NCBI GenBank assembly: GCA_911728455.2
Contig: OU452225.1
Location: 25,454,495 to 25,518,494, forward strand
Direction of reading: 5' to 3'
Source of the DNA: Marthasterias glacialis
Lineage: Eukaryota; Echinodermata; Asteroidea; Forcipulatida; Asteriidae
Length of the DNA stretch: 64,000 bases
This document shows, one piece after another, positions 1 through 12,345 of the stretch. Under the pieces are notes generated by a model. It did no database searches, was not told where the DNA came from, and saw only the letters and a program-made list of their open reading frames with translations. Each line of letters begins with the position of its first letter. The stretch's first letter is position 1. A program made the position numbers and the translations under genes.

Positions 1-112
1 GTCCAAGTATAAGTATGCATTGGGAATCATATCCAATGAACTTGCAAACAATCGTGCAATCTACTCTGATGGGGAAAATGTTTTTTTTATTTTGAGATTC
101 ACTCAACATGGG

Positions 113-610
113 GGCGGGGCAGGTGTGTGGGCTCAGGAAGAACAAGCTTGGTATTGTGCAGGGATTTTGGCAGGAGACAGCAGGGGTGTGGCAGGGGTAG
201 AACAATTGGTGTGAGCTTGGGTAGAGCAAGGTTGATGAAGTACAGGAATTTTGGCAGGGGTACAGCAGGGATGGGGCAGGGGTAGAACAGGGGTGTGGGC
301 TCAGGAAGAACAAGGTTGATATTGTACAGGGATTTTGGCAGGAGACAGCAGGGGTGTGGCAGGGGTAGAACAATGGGTGTGAGCTTGGGTAGAGCAAGGT
401 TGATATTGTACAGGAATTTTGGCAGGGGTACAGCAGGGATGGGGCAGGGGTAGAACAGGGGTTTGAGCTCAGTAAGAACAAGGTTGATATTGTACAGGGA
501 TTTTGGCAGGAGACAGCAGGGTGTGGCAGGGATAGAACAGGGGTTTGAGCTCAGTAAGAACAAGGTTGATATTGTACAGGGATTTTGGCAGGGGTACAGC
601 AAGGGTGGTT
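113..610. repeat. Minisatellite, ~83-bp unit, two alternating subtypes
   Basis: About six head-to-tail units of 82-86 bp. Each unit carries a GATTTTGGCAGG or GAATTTTGGCAGG core and GGCAGGGGTAGAACA. Units alternate between a type with GGAGACAGCAGG and a type with GGGGTACAGCAGG, which gives a ~167-bp higher-order period (units begin near 122, 208, 290, 375, 458 and 540). The strand asymmetry (G-rich on plus) and a unit length close to a multiple of three leave a 174-codon frame open on the minus strand. That frame is repeat translation, not a gene. Confidence 0.9.
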
Positions 611-633
611 TCATTACATACAAGCATTACATT

Positions 634-1029
634 TTAAAGGCAAAGTATACCTTTGGTTTTTGGAACCGTACGTTTGCCTTAATGCTATATAATTGTAGAT
701 ATATACCATAAAACTAACCTGTGTGAATTTCATTTCAAAAGGTGGCAGCGTTTTTGAGATATCGCCAAAAATCTGGAGCGGTTGCGTTCACGCAGAAGAA
801 GTATCCGTCATTGGAATACACATTCTGAGAAGCGTTACGGCCATAACGCTTCTCAGATTCAAGTTTTTGGGGGATAAAAAGTGATATATTTTTCCGTAAC
901 TGCAGTACTTCGAAGTGAAACGTTTCTCAAAATGCATTATACTATCCAAAGCTGCCGTACTCCTTACCAAGTAAGTTTTTATTGCCAAAAATTTTCAGAG
1001 TCATTACCAAACGTATGCAATGCCTTTAA
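634..1029. mobile_element. TTAA-flanked MITE, copy 1 (396 bp)
   Basis: Both ends carry inverted TTAAAGGCA followed by ATAC.TTTGGT, about 21 of 25 bases matching between the ends. An internal perfect palindrome (GAGAAGCGTTAC-GGCC-ATAACGCTTCTC type) lies near 830-857. A second copy at 22046-22441 has the same 396-bp length and roughly 95% identity by eye. There is no coding capacity, so this is a non-autonomous DNA transposon. The TTAA at each end could be the target duplication, as in piggyBac-type elements, but the family is not proven. Confidence 0.8.
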
Positions 1030-3750
1030 AGTAGGAATTGGGTTGAATTGATTACAAGCATTCAAAGTATTTATAACTGTGATTTCACATGCTTTGCCTT
1101 TAACACCAGTACTTGTGGCACACAATCTGCACTTTCTGGCAAAGTCAAACACTCTAACAGTTTGTAGTTGTGTGTAGAGCCATTCAAATTGTCCGCAGTG
1201 TCCAGCATAAATCAGCCAAATCTAAAAGAAACGCACCATCAAGGCAAAATGTTAAAGGCCACCAACCGCTCCGTGCTATTCAATCCACTCATTCTGAGCA
1301 TAAAAAAAAGTCACTGTGCATGTAAAACTATCCACCTGCTACCATCTAACTCATTAAATCAAGTCACAACCCAGAACACAACAAAAGAGGTAGCCAGAAA
1401 TTATGACCTCCAATAAACAACGTCACACTCAGTCAATAAAAAAGAGGGTTCTGTAAAAAGAAATTGACACGACTTTATGCAGACAAATTTCGAGGGCGGT
1501 TGGAACAGGTATTATGACACCATGAAATGTGTGTTAAACAGAACCTGTAGACACTGAGTGGGTCATTATCGGTGCGACTCGGTCGAGAGACCATTTTATG
1601 GATGTGAGTGGGCATTTTATTTCACAGTGTTTTTGGCGTATGGCTAATTTGCAACATTTAGATTGAGCAATTAAAATGCATAATGCATGTGGGCATTTTG
1701 CCAGACTTGCTTGTTACCATAGTCTTCCGCTTTTAAGTCGCCCGTCGTATAAGTCTTAGCTCATCAGCAAATTAAGATCAACGTGTCGACATAAAAGCCG
1801 CACCATCGTACATGATATCATTTAGCCATAGTATCGATAAACTCTCGTCCACCAGCGGGACAGAGTGGGGTCGAGCTCAGTGTCTCCGGGTTCTACTGTA
1901 ATGGTTTTAATCACTGGCAACCATTTTGATTTTCTCCCATCCATCTCAATGACCACAGTGAGGCCGGAAGGACAACTAGGCCGCGTTCCCCTTGTAAAGA
2001 AATTACAAATGAAATCATTGTGTACATTGGGAACCTGACGAAGAATGTCTGCGATTGTTGTTTCCCAATGTTTCCCTGAAGAAAGGCTGCTTTATTAGGT
2101 TTACTTATGTTCTCATCCGACAAAAAAGCCCACAAGGTCCCCAGCAATGTAATGTCAAATCAATGAGGGTACACACTATTACACAGACCATCAACCCTCT
2201 GTATGTTTACAAGCTGACGACTTCTGTTCAGCCGAGTGCAATGAGCCACAGTTTGCAACCCAGACAGCCATGTTAGAATTCGTGCATTTAAAGGCCACAC
2301 AAACAGAACAGTTAATAAAACTCTCCATTTTATAACGCCTCTACTTACTGATCATGGTCCTGCAAATGCTTGTCGAAGACGGGGGACAATAATGAGCTGC
2401 CAAGTAAACAAATTTACGTGTTTTTTGTTGTTGTCATAGCTAAGACTATGCTTCGGTTGTTGGTGGTACTACAACCAAAACAATTTTTGGTAACGGCCAT
2501 GGATACAAAACGCTTGATCAGCTAAAAGATTGAACAAACAGAAGTATTTGCAACAGCTTTAAGATTTCAATATCAAGACCCTTGTTGATCTGTCTGACAT
2601 CTGAATAAGATGCTGATTAGGGCTGCTGACGCAGGAATACATCCTTTATCTAGGGAGTTTGAGCAAGATCGGCATTATGACTACAGATAATAATCTAACC
2701 TGTGACATCACATTTTTACATAAGAGCCACCGAGCCTGCAGGCACAATTTGTACACAGCTCAAAGAAGACAACATTTTATGGGCGTTGCACCCATACAAC
2801 TTTTTTCGGATCAACCTTTGATGTGAAGGATGGGGGCACATCTCAAATTGTGCTCAGCTGTTTGTTATATAGTTCTTAATTTTGTGGCAATTGCACTGCA
2901 GCATTTTGAGTTTTCCATGTGACCTGTGAAAGATGTTGCCTGCCAGGAACTGCCCTGGATTGCACAAGGCTACTTTTTTCTGTAAACATGGTCACATGGT
3001 CTATAATACACAAGTGGCTGTCTGCAACCACAAAATACATAATAAAGTAGATAAAAATCAAGGACAGCAATTTTAGTTCGATTTATTAGTGGAAGAGGTC
3101 TTTCTGTTGCACTGGCTGAAAAAAAAACCCCATCAGTTTTTAAAACAGCAAATTTTAAGGCCAGAAACTGAAATCAATGTGGTAGTTTCGTGGCACGGCT
3201 TGGGAGTGTTTGAGTTCAGCAAAACTAGTAGTTCCAGCAGGCCAGATCAGGAATTTTAAAGTGTGAACGACTTTTTGAATGCAAAACTGTTCAAAGGCCT
3301 CACCAAGTTCGGACCCCAGCAGAGTCTGTCTCAAAGGCTAAATGAAAACATTGAAACAAGTATTATACGCTGTTTACGAAACACACGGCATGGGATTAGG
3401 CTGGGGCTCCGTCAGTTATTTAGAAAATGTATGCTTTCCTTACTGGGCTTCGCTGGAGCCCACGCACAGTCCATGGTTTCGCAAACGGCCTATGTGAAAC
3501 AGAAGAAGTCAGGTGGACATGGAGTGAAAACAAGAGAGTAGACTTTTTTAAAGCAATATTTTCGAGGACATTCCTATCAGGTGTTATCCAGTTCTGAAAC
3601 AGAACAAGTCATGACTAAGAAAACAACAATAGAGGTTACACAAAGCCGTTTTCCTACAGTAAACTTACGGCTATTTTTACCTCATTGAGGGCGCTGTTGT
3701 ACAAATCTCTGTGGGTCTCATGACGTCAGACCCATAAGGTCTATAGATCT
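1030..3750. other. Unassigned AT-rich stretch
   Basis: I see no convincing exon, RNA gene or repeat family here. Open frames at 1168-1416, 1911-2147 and 3263-3541 lack coding-like composition and splice context. The sequence looks intronic or intergenic. Confidence 0.5.
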
Positions 3751-3754
3751 TCGT

Positions 3755-3850
3755 GAGGAGGGGGGCACCATCTTTGTGTCCAATCAAATCAAAGCAACTA
3801 AACCAAGACTGGAAGGACAAATAGTCTGGTTCCTTTACATATATTGATAA
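3755..3850 (+). mobile_element. Fragment of the GGCCATCTTG-type MITE
   Basis: The segment with CACCATCTTTGTG, AACTAAACCAAGACTGGAAG and ATAGTCTGGTTCCTTT matches the inside of the complete element at 52660-52834 (read there on the minus strand). The far end is missing. Confidence 0.55.
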
Positions 3851-4969
3851 TTAGGAGTCCTTAAAGTTACTGCATATAGGGAATATGAAACTGACAGCCA
3901 TGGGATGATATAGCCCAAACCTTCAAATCAATGTCAAACCCTTTCTTATCGTCAATAAACACACTTGAAATCTTGTCAGCATGATACTATCTGGGGTGAG
4001 TACACAGTTTTACATGTAACTGTGTGCACAGATTACTTGTATTATCAGAAGGTCGTTCACCCAGGGCACAACAGAAAGAAAAACCTGCATAACCTATCTA
4101 TGCAAACCAGGAAGTTATTCGTGGAAACCCAATTTGTATGTAATAACTGTTGTTTCAGAGCACTGAAGACACGATGACTAGATGGGCCATGGGGTCAAAG
4201 GTTAGCCGGCACAAAGTGTTCATCCAGGAAGAAAATATACATTTATTATACATTCCAAGGTTACAATGTGTGACTTGAAATGTTGGAATAATCACGGAGG
4301 AAGGGAATTTCCTCCCTCCATGGGATAATCAACTGCAAAAGAATTTTTTTTTCTCGGAATAAATTAAAATATATTTCTAATTCTTGTCGTCCTTGTAATG
4401 AGATTACTCGTGAAAACTGCCTAGAGCCATTTTGCACAAATGCAGGTATGAACTTTGTATGAATTATCATATGAAGTACATGTAAGGAAACACATCTCCG
4501 GGTAAGCTGTTGTTGTTTTAGTAGCACTGGATTTTATGTGAAAAAAATACTAAAAAAAAAACAACCACTAAAATCTATAAATTTCTGAATAACTATCCAC
4601 AACATTGCGCGCAAGAAAATACCCTGGCTGACTTGGTAAACAAAGTGCAGTTTTCTCTACCGTTTCCCAAAACCTCAGAAAAAATCACTGGGCTGGGCAT
4701 ACCATTTTTATCCAAGTCCAAACATTTTGGTGCTGAGTGACCATAGTGTAAAGGATGGTGGAGGAGTTGCCTGTGGGTAAGTGATCCTATACCCCTTGGG
4801 AGTTCAAGGTAAAATATAGGATTGGTAAAGCTGATAGTGCAGTGTTCTTACTTTGTGTGATTCAATATATACATGAAAAACCCTACATGAAAATGTGGGC
4901 CCAATCTGTCGTCCCAGTCAGGAGAAAATATTGAAAACACTTTTCAGCATGTAGGTCTAAACACACTGT

Positions 4970-5085
4970 CCTTAATTTCGATTTTCTCGACTTAGACAGT
5001 CTTTCAGACAGAAATATTCTACGGAAGATTGGTACTGGTATGAACTTCATACTCAGTAAGCTTTCAGGCTGATACTATTTTTGTT
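4970..5085 (+). repeat. Dispersed repeat with GACAGT.TTTCAGAC core
   Basis: Shares the order GACAGTCTTTCAGAC, GGAAGATTGGTAC, TATGAACTT and TCAGTAAGCTTTC with copies near 6362, 18920, 24240 (minus) and 48050. The copies are divergent, which suggests an old family. Family class is unknown: no terminal repeats or Pol III boxes were recognised. Confidence 0.6.
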
Positions 5086-6230
5086 TAAATTGAATTGAAA
5101 TCTCTATTCTACCTTTAAGGTTTAACACAGCAGTGACAAATTATAGACAAACTAACTTGGATAGTCCAGACTACATACACAGTGCTCCCTCACGTGTAGG
5201 GCAACGACTGGCTAGCAAATACTGTATCACAACATTTGTTTAGTGAGTTAACTGCTTACCTATTAGAGCGTCGTTTATTAGGAATAGCAATCCGCGGTAT
5301 GTCATGCAGCTGTAACGTGTATGAACTCTTTCTCATACCGCTTCGATTCGTTGTTAGAAACTTTGAATCCATTGTGTAAAAAAATGACTGTTTGCAAAGC
5401 AACTAATCATGCTGTGCTTTCCATGGTGCTCGATGTTGACCTCTGTTGTGTTTACTTGAAAACATTGAGTTCTAGTAGGTGGGTTCTGGTTGACTGAGTG
5501 GATGGAGGACGCTAGTGTAGTGATTTGATATAACAAGGTTGTTTACCATACTCAATGTGTACAATTCTGGAGAAAGTTTCTCGTTTACAAATGACCCCAA
5601 CACGCTTTGGTCTTGTATGTTGCCTCCACGGTCTCATCAACCTGTTCTACACCAAGATCTCCGGTGCTTCCTTATGAAGGCGGAAAACATTGTCTAGACA
5701 ACACTGGACTCTGGATTAGCTTAGGTCATGCAATGTCACTCAGATGTGAAAACCCATTTACCCCAATGGGTGTGTTTAGGTCTGTCAGTTTCGTTGAATC
5801 ATACCTCATGGGTTTAGCCTTGATGGCTCAGTAACGACCCCATTGAATGAACAGGTCATTGTGCCACGCTTCAGTTCATCTAATGTATTACGTTAAGTCA
5901 CGTCCCATTGTTTGCGCCGAACAACATGTATGTAGTTCTCCATCTTCATTGTTTGAGCTCATCTTTTGTGGAGTCCTACACTATCGCAATACTTAGAATA
6001 CCACTGCAGAGATAAAACTTTCAAGTAATCAATCCGTTTGTTCAAATCAATACCTGTGAAATTCCAATCCAAGGACAAAAATGCTTTAATGGGAATTGTT
6101 CTGAATTGATTCAGTTGGGACAGTGTTATAAACACAATGGGAATAATGATCAAAACACTGAGATAAAGGAGAAATACGTCAGTGTTGTTGTTGGTTTTTT
6201 TTTTTAATAGTAAATTAATTCCCATACTTT
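5086..6230. other. Unassigned stretch
   Basis: No supported gene, RNA or repeat. The small open frames (5354-5536 minus, 5607-5834 plus, 5959-6225 minus) have no splice support. Confidence 0.45.
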
Positions 6231-6234
6231 AGTT

Positions 6235-6470
6235 TTCAGTAGACACATCATACAACGGCACCGGCAACAAAATGATTTTGAATTTTGATTGCTCATCCAT
6301 GCTTTATGCTTCCTTTGAGGTACTCATAAATAAGCCGCAATGATTCGGTTGGTCTTTAAATGTCATTTTCTTGACTTTGACAGTATTTCAGACGGATACA
6401 TTTCTCTGGAGGACTGGTACAAACTTTCCAATATCAGTGAGCTTTCTGATATTGAAGCTTATCAATTTAT
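6235..6470 (+). repeat. Dispersed repeat with GACAGT.TTTCAGAC core
   Basis: A second, longer copy. TTTTCTTGACTTTGACAGTA, TTTCAGACGGATAC, CTGGAGGACTGGTAC and TCAGTGAGCTTTCTGATATT occur in the same order as the other copies. The upstream part (AATAAGCCGCAATGATTCGG) resembles the left part of the 18855 copy. Confidence 0.6.
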
Positions 6471-6801
6471 AGTTGATGATTATTAATACGCCCCCCCCCC
6501 ACAAAAATATTTACACAGTGCTATCATCAGGGGTTTGAGTCATCGTTGACAAGAAGGTCTGAAACTCGGATCCAAGTTTGAGGAAGTAGGTTGAAATGAT
6601 GGCATTTCCACCTTTTGGTAATCCCCATGAGTTCTAGATTTCAAGGAGCTTCTGGGAACAGTATCCTCAAAATTGACCAAGGACGAAGATCAAAGAGCAC
6701 AATTTCTTCATATCTGAACAAAATAACTGATTTTTTTTGGCACCAGGCAGACGTCAAAAAGTATGAATTCAGATGAAAGTCTGAAATTTCTCCCAAGGGG
6801 C

Positions 6802-6905
6802 TAAGGCTACGGCTGTGACTGTTCCTGCGGGTGTCCAATACTTCATTGCATGATGATGCGACGATCCAGCCGTAGCCCACCAGTTCCGACACGGCTTTAG
6901 GCTCA
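6802..6905. mobile_element. Foldback MITE of the GGCTACGGCTG family, partial
   Basis: Contains GGCTACGGCTGTGAC at the left, a CATGATGATGCGACG centre, and CCAGCCGTAGCCCACCAG followed by CCGACACGGC at the right. The two GCTACGGCTG blocks are inverted. Better-preserved relatives lie at 26451, 40929 and 60072. Confidence 0.6.
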
Positions 6906-7149
6906 GCAAATAACTTAATCCACACCCTTTAAGCTGGTAAACAAACAATCGTTTAGTCTTAAGATTTTCCTCAAGACTACATTCTTGTTCATGATAAATC
7001 AATAGGTGACGCAAGTCAACCATCAATACTGATTGGCTAATGATTTTTGTTTTCCCCGGCAGTTCTCTTGACCATTGTGTGGGGGCAAGTTCATTCAACT
7101 TCCTGAGAGGTCTTTGTAAATGTTCAATTGTCCAGTCAGTTGTATATAA

Positions 7150-7410
7150 GCGAGTCAGGGCTGAGGTGTAAAGTGCAACAAACTCCAGTTCTGGTGGGTG
7201 AGTGTTCAGAGTCTCGGGCGTGACACTTGAGGTGCTTGAGCAAGAACACTGAACTAAAAATGCATCTCATCACTCCCGATTAAATGAGTACTTGCGAGGG
7301 TAGAGATTGTTGCCGTGAATGATTAGCAACCTGTGGGCCCACGTGGCTGCCGGTGCTGCATACTCCAAAGGAGTTGAGATGGTTTCAGGAATGCTTAAGG
7401 CCCAACAAAC
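7150..7410 (+). mobile_element. SINE-C (tRNA-type head, second body), degraded head
   Basis: The CGGGCGTGACACTTGAG and GCTTGAGCAAGAACACT region corresponds to the end of the tRNA-Leu-like head. The body (GCGAGGGTAGAGATTGTTG, GCTGCATACTCCAAAGGAG, GATGGTTTCAGGAATGC) matches the reverse complement of 33430-33600 very closely. The Pol III boxes are decayed in this copy. Confidence 0.7.
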
Positions 7411-7544
7411 AGGGGGGAGTAACAGCGAAAGACATTTTTAAGGGCCTATTTGGCTTTGAAAAGCGCATACAAGTTGCACGTTATTATTATCATTATAATT
7501 ATATTATTTTTTAGTTCATAAAATAAATCGTGGGTATCTTGAAA

Positions 7545-7612
7545 CACTTTATTAAACCATTGTCCCCATTCTAATCAATGCAACCAAACTGAGGCTTGAA
7601 AGTAAAAAAAAA
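7545..7612 (+). mobile_element. Short fragment of the GGCCATCTTG-type MITE
   Basis: CAATGCAACCAAACTGAGGC followed by TTGAAAGT resembles the AACCAAAATGAGGCTGG block at 26390 and its relative in the complete element at 52660. It is short and divergent. Confidence 0.35.
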
Positions 7613-9885
7613 AGTCAGGTACCTTTCTCATAATGAGAAAAAGGCATTATATTTTCAATTGTAAATGCAGGAAACATTACCACAGCAACTGCTCATGGGA
7701 AAATCATTGATTAATGGACACACCTGGACTGTTCAACCACCAGTTCACCAGACTGAGGTAGACATGTGTCTTCGGGGGGGGGGGGGGAATAACTGCATCT
7801 AAATCAATTCATTCTTCAAGTTTATGTACCCAAAAAATACAAATAAAAATACATTTATCGTCTTCAACTATACAGCGCCCCCTAGGTATACTGTTACTCT
7901 GACCATGTAGGTAATTTACGTTCATGTTTGTGAGTTTTGCACCTGGAATAACTAAAGGTCGTCTAAAAGCAAGTAAAGGTCATCTAAATAAAGTTATCTT
8001 ATTTTTTGTTGAGGAAAACAGTGCAACATGTGTGCATTGATGGAAATTTGATTCTAATTTGAATTCTGTCAGTGATTAAATAAATTCAATAAAACTAACA
8101 GTAATGGCTATATTGTTACATGGTTCACCTTCATCCTTTGTAAAGATCGAACAGAATGTGAGACTGGCTCTGGCAAAACCCTAAGCCTTGACCCTTTTTT
8201 TCAAAAGTGGGCTTGGGGGATTTATCCTGACGGCAATGATCTCAACGTTGTTTCAGAATTTGTCTTTTTTCCATCAGAATCTAGAGAAAATGCTCTATTC
8301 ATTGACACAAAAAATCTCAAATTGGTGCTTGGGGTTAACTTTTGACTTTTCAAGATGGTAAATGCCAAGAATGTTCAGGTTTTGACAGAACAGGTCTCTT
8401 GAATGAAGGTCTCAAAGACCCTAACATCAGAATAAGCAAGTTGATGAATTTGTCAAAAAACATATTTTTTTTAGTTTTAAAAACACACACAAAAGTATGA
8501 AAAATACAGAGGTTTTGCAGTTGAAACAATTGGCGCCTTTAGCAGAAGCTTAAGCCAAATTGTGAATCAATTTGCAGATTTATCCAGAGCATTTTCTCAA
8601 TTTCAAACTTATTTTGAAATACAGGTAAAACCCAAATAATATTGTTTACCCCGATGCAATTATTGCAATCCCTTTACCATTCAGCAAGATTGTTTACTCT
8701 TTTAAGTCTTTTTAGGATTTCAAACAGTTAAAAAATCATTGTAGTTAGCGACAGTTATGACAAATAAACCCCCCTGCAAAGAACAACTGTTTATTGTTCC
8801 TGGGGGGAGAATTGCACAGTGTGATATTGACACAAGCAATTACTGATAGCATTGGTGGCCATTTAATTACAAAAAAGGCCCCCCTGTGGTTTACCACACT
8901 ATGGTTTACTGGTTATTGATGTTAACTGCTAGTGGCAATTTAATATGATAGGACAACAATGGGTTACGTTGACAATGTTTAGCTTTCAATCAAGGCACAC
9001 TTCTTTAGCGAGAATCAATCTCTTTCTCAAAAAGTATGTTACTTCAAAGGGAGTTGTTTCTCACAGTGTTTTACACCATCAACAGCTCTCCGATGCTCCT
9101 TACTAAGTTTTTATGGTCATTTATTTTTGGAAAAATTACCAAAAATATTCCCTTCCTTTAAGGGTAAAATCAACTTCATGCAAAGAGCAGCCAATACAGA
9201 AAACATTTAACTGTTGATTTAACATTTCAATTAATAACATATATTCTGTTGTTTTGGTGGAAAATTTCATCTACCTTTCCAAAGATTTCGAGAACGCAAC
9301 CCTAGATCACGGGTCCTTTCTCTACGCCTGAACTTAAGAGATTCCCTCATGGTTACTGGGCAAAAAACACATTGATTTCTGTTTCACTGGACTTGGTTCG
9401 GGTCTCCTTGCAAGTGCACTGTTTCAAAAAGGATCAATATTTTCCACTGTAATGATACGTCATTATACTCTCCACTTTCCCTTAAAGCCCCAGCTCGACA
9501 TTGGTCAGAAGAAAAAGCATAAAATGTTCACAGATTAACACTTACCTTGAATGGTACCAAGATAATGATGGTAGAAAAGATTCCTTGATATATTTCTGCC
9601 TGAAGTGTTATTGTTTTTAAATAATAAATGAAATAAGATCCAAAATTAGTTTTCGTCTCAGTGAGATGAAAACTCTGCCTGTAGGAATGCGTACAAGCAT
9701 GCTGAGTGCAATTTTTACTGTTTTCTCGCAAATGAATCAACGAAATGAGCTGAAATTTTCACAGGTTGGTTTTGATTATACATATATTTTGATTTAAACC
9801 AGACTCTTCCCTCAACGTCACCCCTCCCCTCTTTAATCTCCCTCTTCATTGTTCATCCCTTGCATCTTCTGACTGCTTTCTGCCT
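7613..9885. other. Unassigned AT-rich stretch
   Basis: No supported genes or recognisable repeat families. A G13 run lies at about 7773. The only longer frame (9528-9740 minus) is AT-rich and without splice context. Confidence 0.45.
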
Positions 9886-9887
9886 CT

Positions 9888-10020
9888 CTCTTTTCACTTC
9901 TTTCTACTTGACTGCTTCTGTTACTCCAGCATACTTGTATGTGTGTGTTGTGTTGTCATTTAGCCTTTGAGAAAGACTCTGCCAGGGTTGAAACGTGAGG
10001 CCATTAAAAATTGAGGATTT
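9888..10020 (+). mobile_element. Retroposon tail (GAGAAAGACTCTGCCAGGG family), copy 1
   Basis: CTGACTGCTTCTGTTACTCC or its close variant, ATACTTGTATG and GAGAAAGACTCTGCCAGGG with GAAACGTGAGGCCATTA match the 48116-48255 insertion nearly base for base. A 3' module of this type, containing GAAACGT, resembles 3' ends of Penelope-like or LINE retroposons. The exact class is not established here. Confidence 0.6.
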
Positions 10021-10199
10021 ATTTTGATTTGTGCAAAGAATGGAAGCATTTACAGTCAGTTTACAAATGTTGAGCTGGGGCTTTAAATGGACGATAAAAC
10101 ATGTGGAAGTATTTCAAAGATTTGATCAACGAGTCTTTTAGCGGTGACTGTAGATCCCCCCAAAATTCCATCCAAACATTAGCATGAAATTAGGCATTA

Positions 10200-10400
10200 G
10201 TGGCAAACCCAGAAAAGGCAGGGGGATCAACCCCCACATCCCCACCCCCAAAGAGGCCTGCCTTTCCTTTCATTACTAAAAAATCACAGAAAATGTTCTT
10301 GTCCGTCAAGAAAGATATGGTGGGGTGGGGAGGGGAAGAGAGGGTGGGGTAGGGTGGGGAGTGGAAGGGGCCCGCGGTGGGGCGGCCGGGCGGAGAAGTC
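10200..10400. repeat. G/purine-rich low-complexity tract
   Basis: A GATCAACCCCC segment is followed by a G-rich purine run (GGTGGGGTGGGGAGGGG type) that ends in a CpG-rich patch near 10370-10395. Several G4 runs lie close together, so a G-quadruplex could form on the plus strand. No coding signal. Confidence 0.5.
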
Positions 10401-10552
10401 TATCAGACCTTACTTTTCAAAAACAAAATCATTGGTGACCTGGAAAAATTTATCTCAAGTGTGCCGCTCCCGGGCATAGTACTATCATTTGAAAGGCGAG
10501 TTACATAATTTATTGAATGATTTGCGATGGATTTTTAATCCTAAAAGGTTAA

Positions 10553-10750
10553 AGGGGCTGCGTTGTCATGTGGCTGTGCATGGAAAGATGCACTCTCACC
10601 CAGATACTGCACATGTGCGCGCTTGCGGTCAAATCACAAAGGGTGCCATCTTTGTCAAGCTGTGATGTGACTGATGCTGAGAACACGCGCCTAGTAGTAA
10701 GTGGGTTATTCCATTTACTGCGGTAATCGTGACGACACAGCCACTTCAAG
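10553..10750. mobile_element. Possible MITE with GGCTGYGTYGTCAYG ends
   Basis: The left end GGGGCTGCGTTGTCATG is an imperfect inverted copy of the right end CGTGACGACACAGCCAC, about 15 of 19 positions over the aligned ends. Length is about 197 bp with no coding content. No clear target duplication could be read, so this is tentative. Confidence 0.4.
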
Positions 10751-11930
10751 CGGCACTATGGGATAAACTACGTCGTCTCTCTGTTTGATTGTTTGACAAG
10801 ACAAAAACATAAACTCCAGTCTTATGCTTTGCTCATAAAAGAGCATAGCAGTCTCCAATGATTGAGGAGAATTAGGAATTCCCCACCGATATTCAAAAGT
10901 GGATTGGAATGTTTGAAGAAGTAGAAAGCAAACAGGATGGATAGAAGCAATTGTTTCAGCTTCCTCTCCAAAAATCAAAAATCGGGGGAAGGAGGTTGCC
11001 GTTCGTTGTTGTATTCTTCACTTGAATTATAGGAAATGAATTCTGGATAATCTTTCCTGAATTTGACCGTATCAATTCAATACCTTAAAACTCAACTCGG
11101 ATTGATTATCTGGATTGACATGCGATTCACGTTTTGCCAAGCCTACGCAATGGATGTCTGACCATGCACAGAAAAATAGAAAACAGGTTCAAGGATGCAA
11201 AGTCCACACTATGCATTCACATTGATTCTCTTCTATCCATGGTGTATGTGTGGAGGGTGGGGGGGGGAGCTAATGTAAATACACATAATTCCGTGACATT
11301 TATGATGTTGCATCCATCATCACAGCGTACAGTCCCAAGCTGGGCTGATGTTTGCAAGTCACTTCTATATTTAGACGACGGTAAATGTCAGGGCATGTCG
11401 CCCCCTATGTCGAGGGTATGAAAAGAGTTGGTATAAGACCACAGCATGAGGAGGATTTTTTATCACTGTGGGGATTATTAACTCGGCCATCTCAATAACA
11501 AATACTGCAGTCGTCATGGACTGAGCAAATATCTGATCATTATTTTATTAATTTTTTTTTGTTGAGGGGCCATTCAATATGACCAATGTTTTAAATGTGG
11601 GCAAGATGGATCACAGAAAATAACTAAAAACCAAAATAGATTTTCTATAAAATGAAGGGAAAAACCATGGAATCAAATTGGTGTTGGTCGATGGGTGACA
11701 GACATTTATAGATATTGATCAATCTGGTCGGCCCCTTAAAAACCTGGTTTGCAGGAAAATAAAATTAATTGCAAAAAAAAAATGTATCATCTCCTGGTGA
11801 CGCCAATTCAAGCTGCAAGCAGCAAACTCAAGAGATTTGGTCTCATTATTCAAACAGTAAACAATGGGCTCAGAAGGAAAATCAAAGCACATCTCCATTC
11901 ATCCTGATAAATGGGCATCAGGGGCAAAGG
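10751..11930. other. Unassigned stretch
   Basis: No supported features. Frames at 10715-10978 (minus) and 11134-11421 (plus, through a G9 run) lack splice or family support. Confidence 0.4.
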
Positions 11931-11934
11931 GTTA

Positions 11935-12345
11935 ATAATGCGCAGTTCTTATATAGCGCTCTATCACACCCGATGGGCATCTCAAAGCGCTCAGTATGTT
12001 TACCTGCAAGGTATGCAAAGTAACGTTTTGAAGTATGAGACCTGTTCCTTTACATAGCACCATGTAATGGTTCACAAGGTGCTGTGGTGCAATCGGCAGC
12101 CAATCAAACCAGGAACACCGGGGCGGACCCCTTCTCTTTGCGATAAGTGTCACTGGGTTCTTTTACGTACATTAAACAACACACAGGACCTTCGGCTATA
12201 CGTCCCATCTGAAGGACGCAGCAATAATGATTAACTGTCTTGGTTAACACAAGTGTCACGACCGGGACTCGAACCCACACTCTGCTGATCAGAAACACAA
12301 GACTTTGAGTCCGGTGTTCTTATCCACTCGGCCACGACACGCTTG
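11935..12345 (-). mobile_element. SINE-B, near full length
   Basis: Reading the minus strand: a tRNA-like head with a box A of TGGCCGAGTGGATAAG type and box B GGTTCGAGTCC (12265-12275), then GACACTTGTG and TAAC/AGACAG, then the body with GACGTATAGCCGAAGG, GAACCCAGTGACACTTATCG and AAGAGAAGGGG. The 3' end is CGCTTTGAGATGCCCATCGG and AGCGCTATATAAGAACTGCG. The same layout occurs at 45482, 54825 and 63760. The head has the long variable arm of a class II tRNA, with loop CTCAAAG consistent with anticodon CAA (Leu). Confidence 0.9.

Noticed and set aside
99..623. 174-codon minus-strand open frame
   Set aside because: It is translation of the 83-bp minisatellite. The peptide simply repeats with the units.
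7141..7150. TATA box (TATATAAG)
   Set aside because: It lies at the edge of a SINE copy with no nearby exon. AT-rich sequence yields such motifs often.
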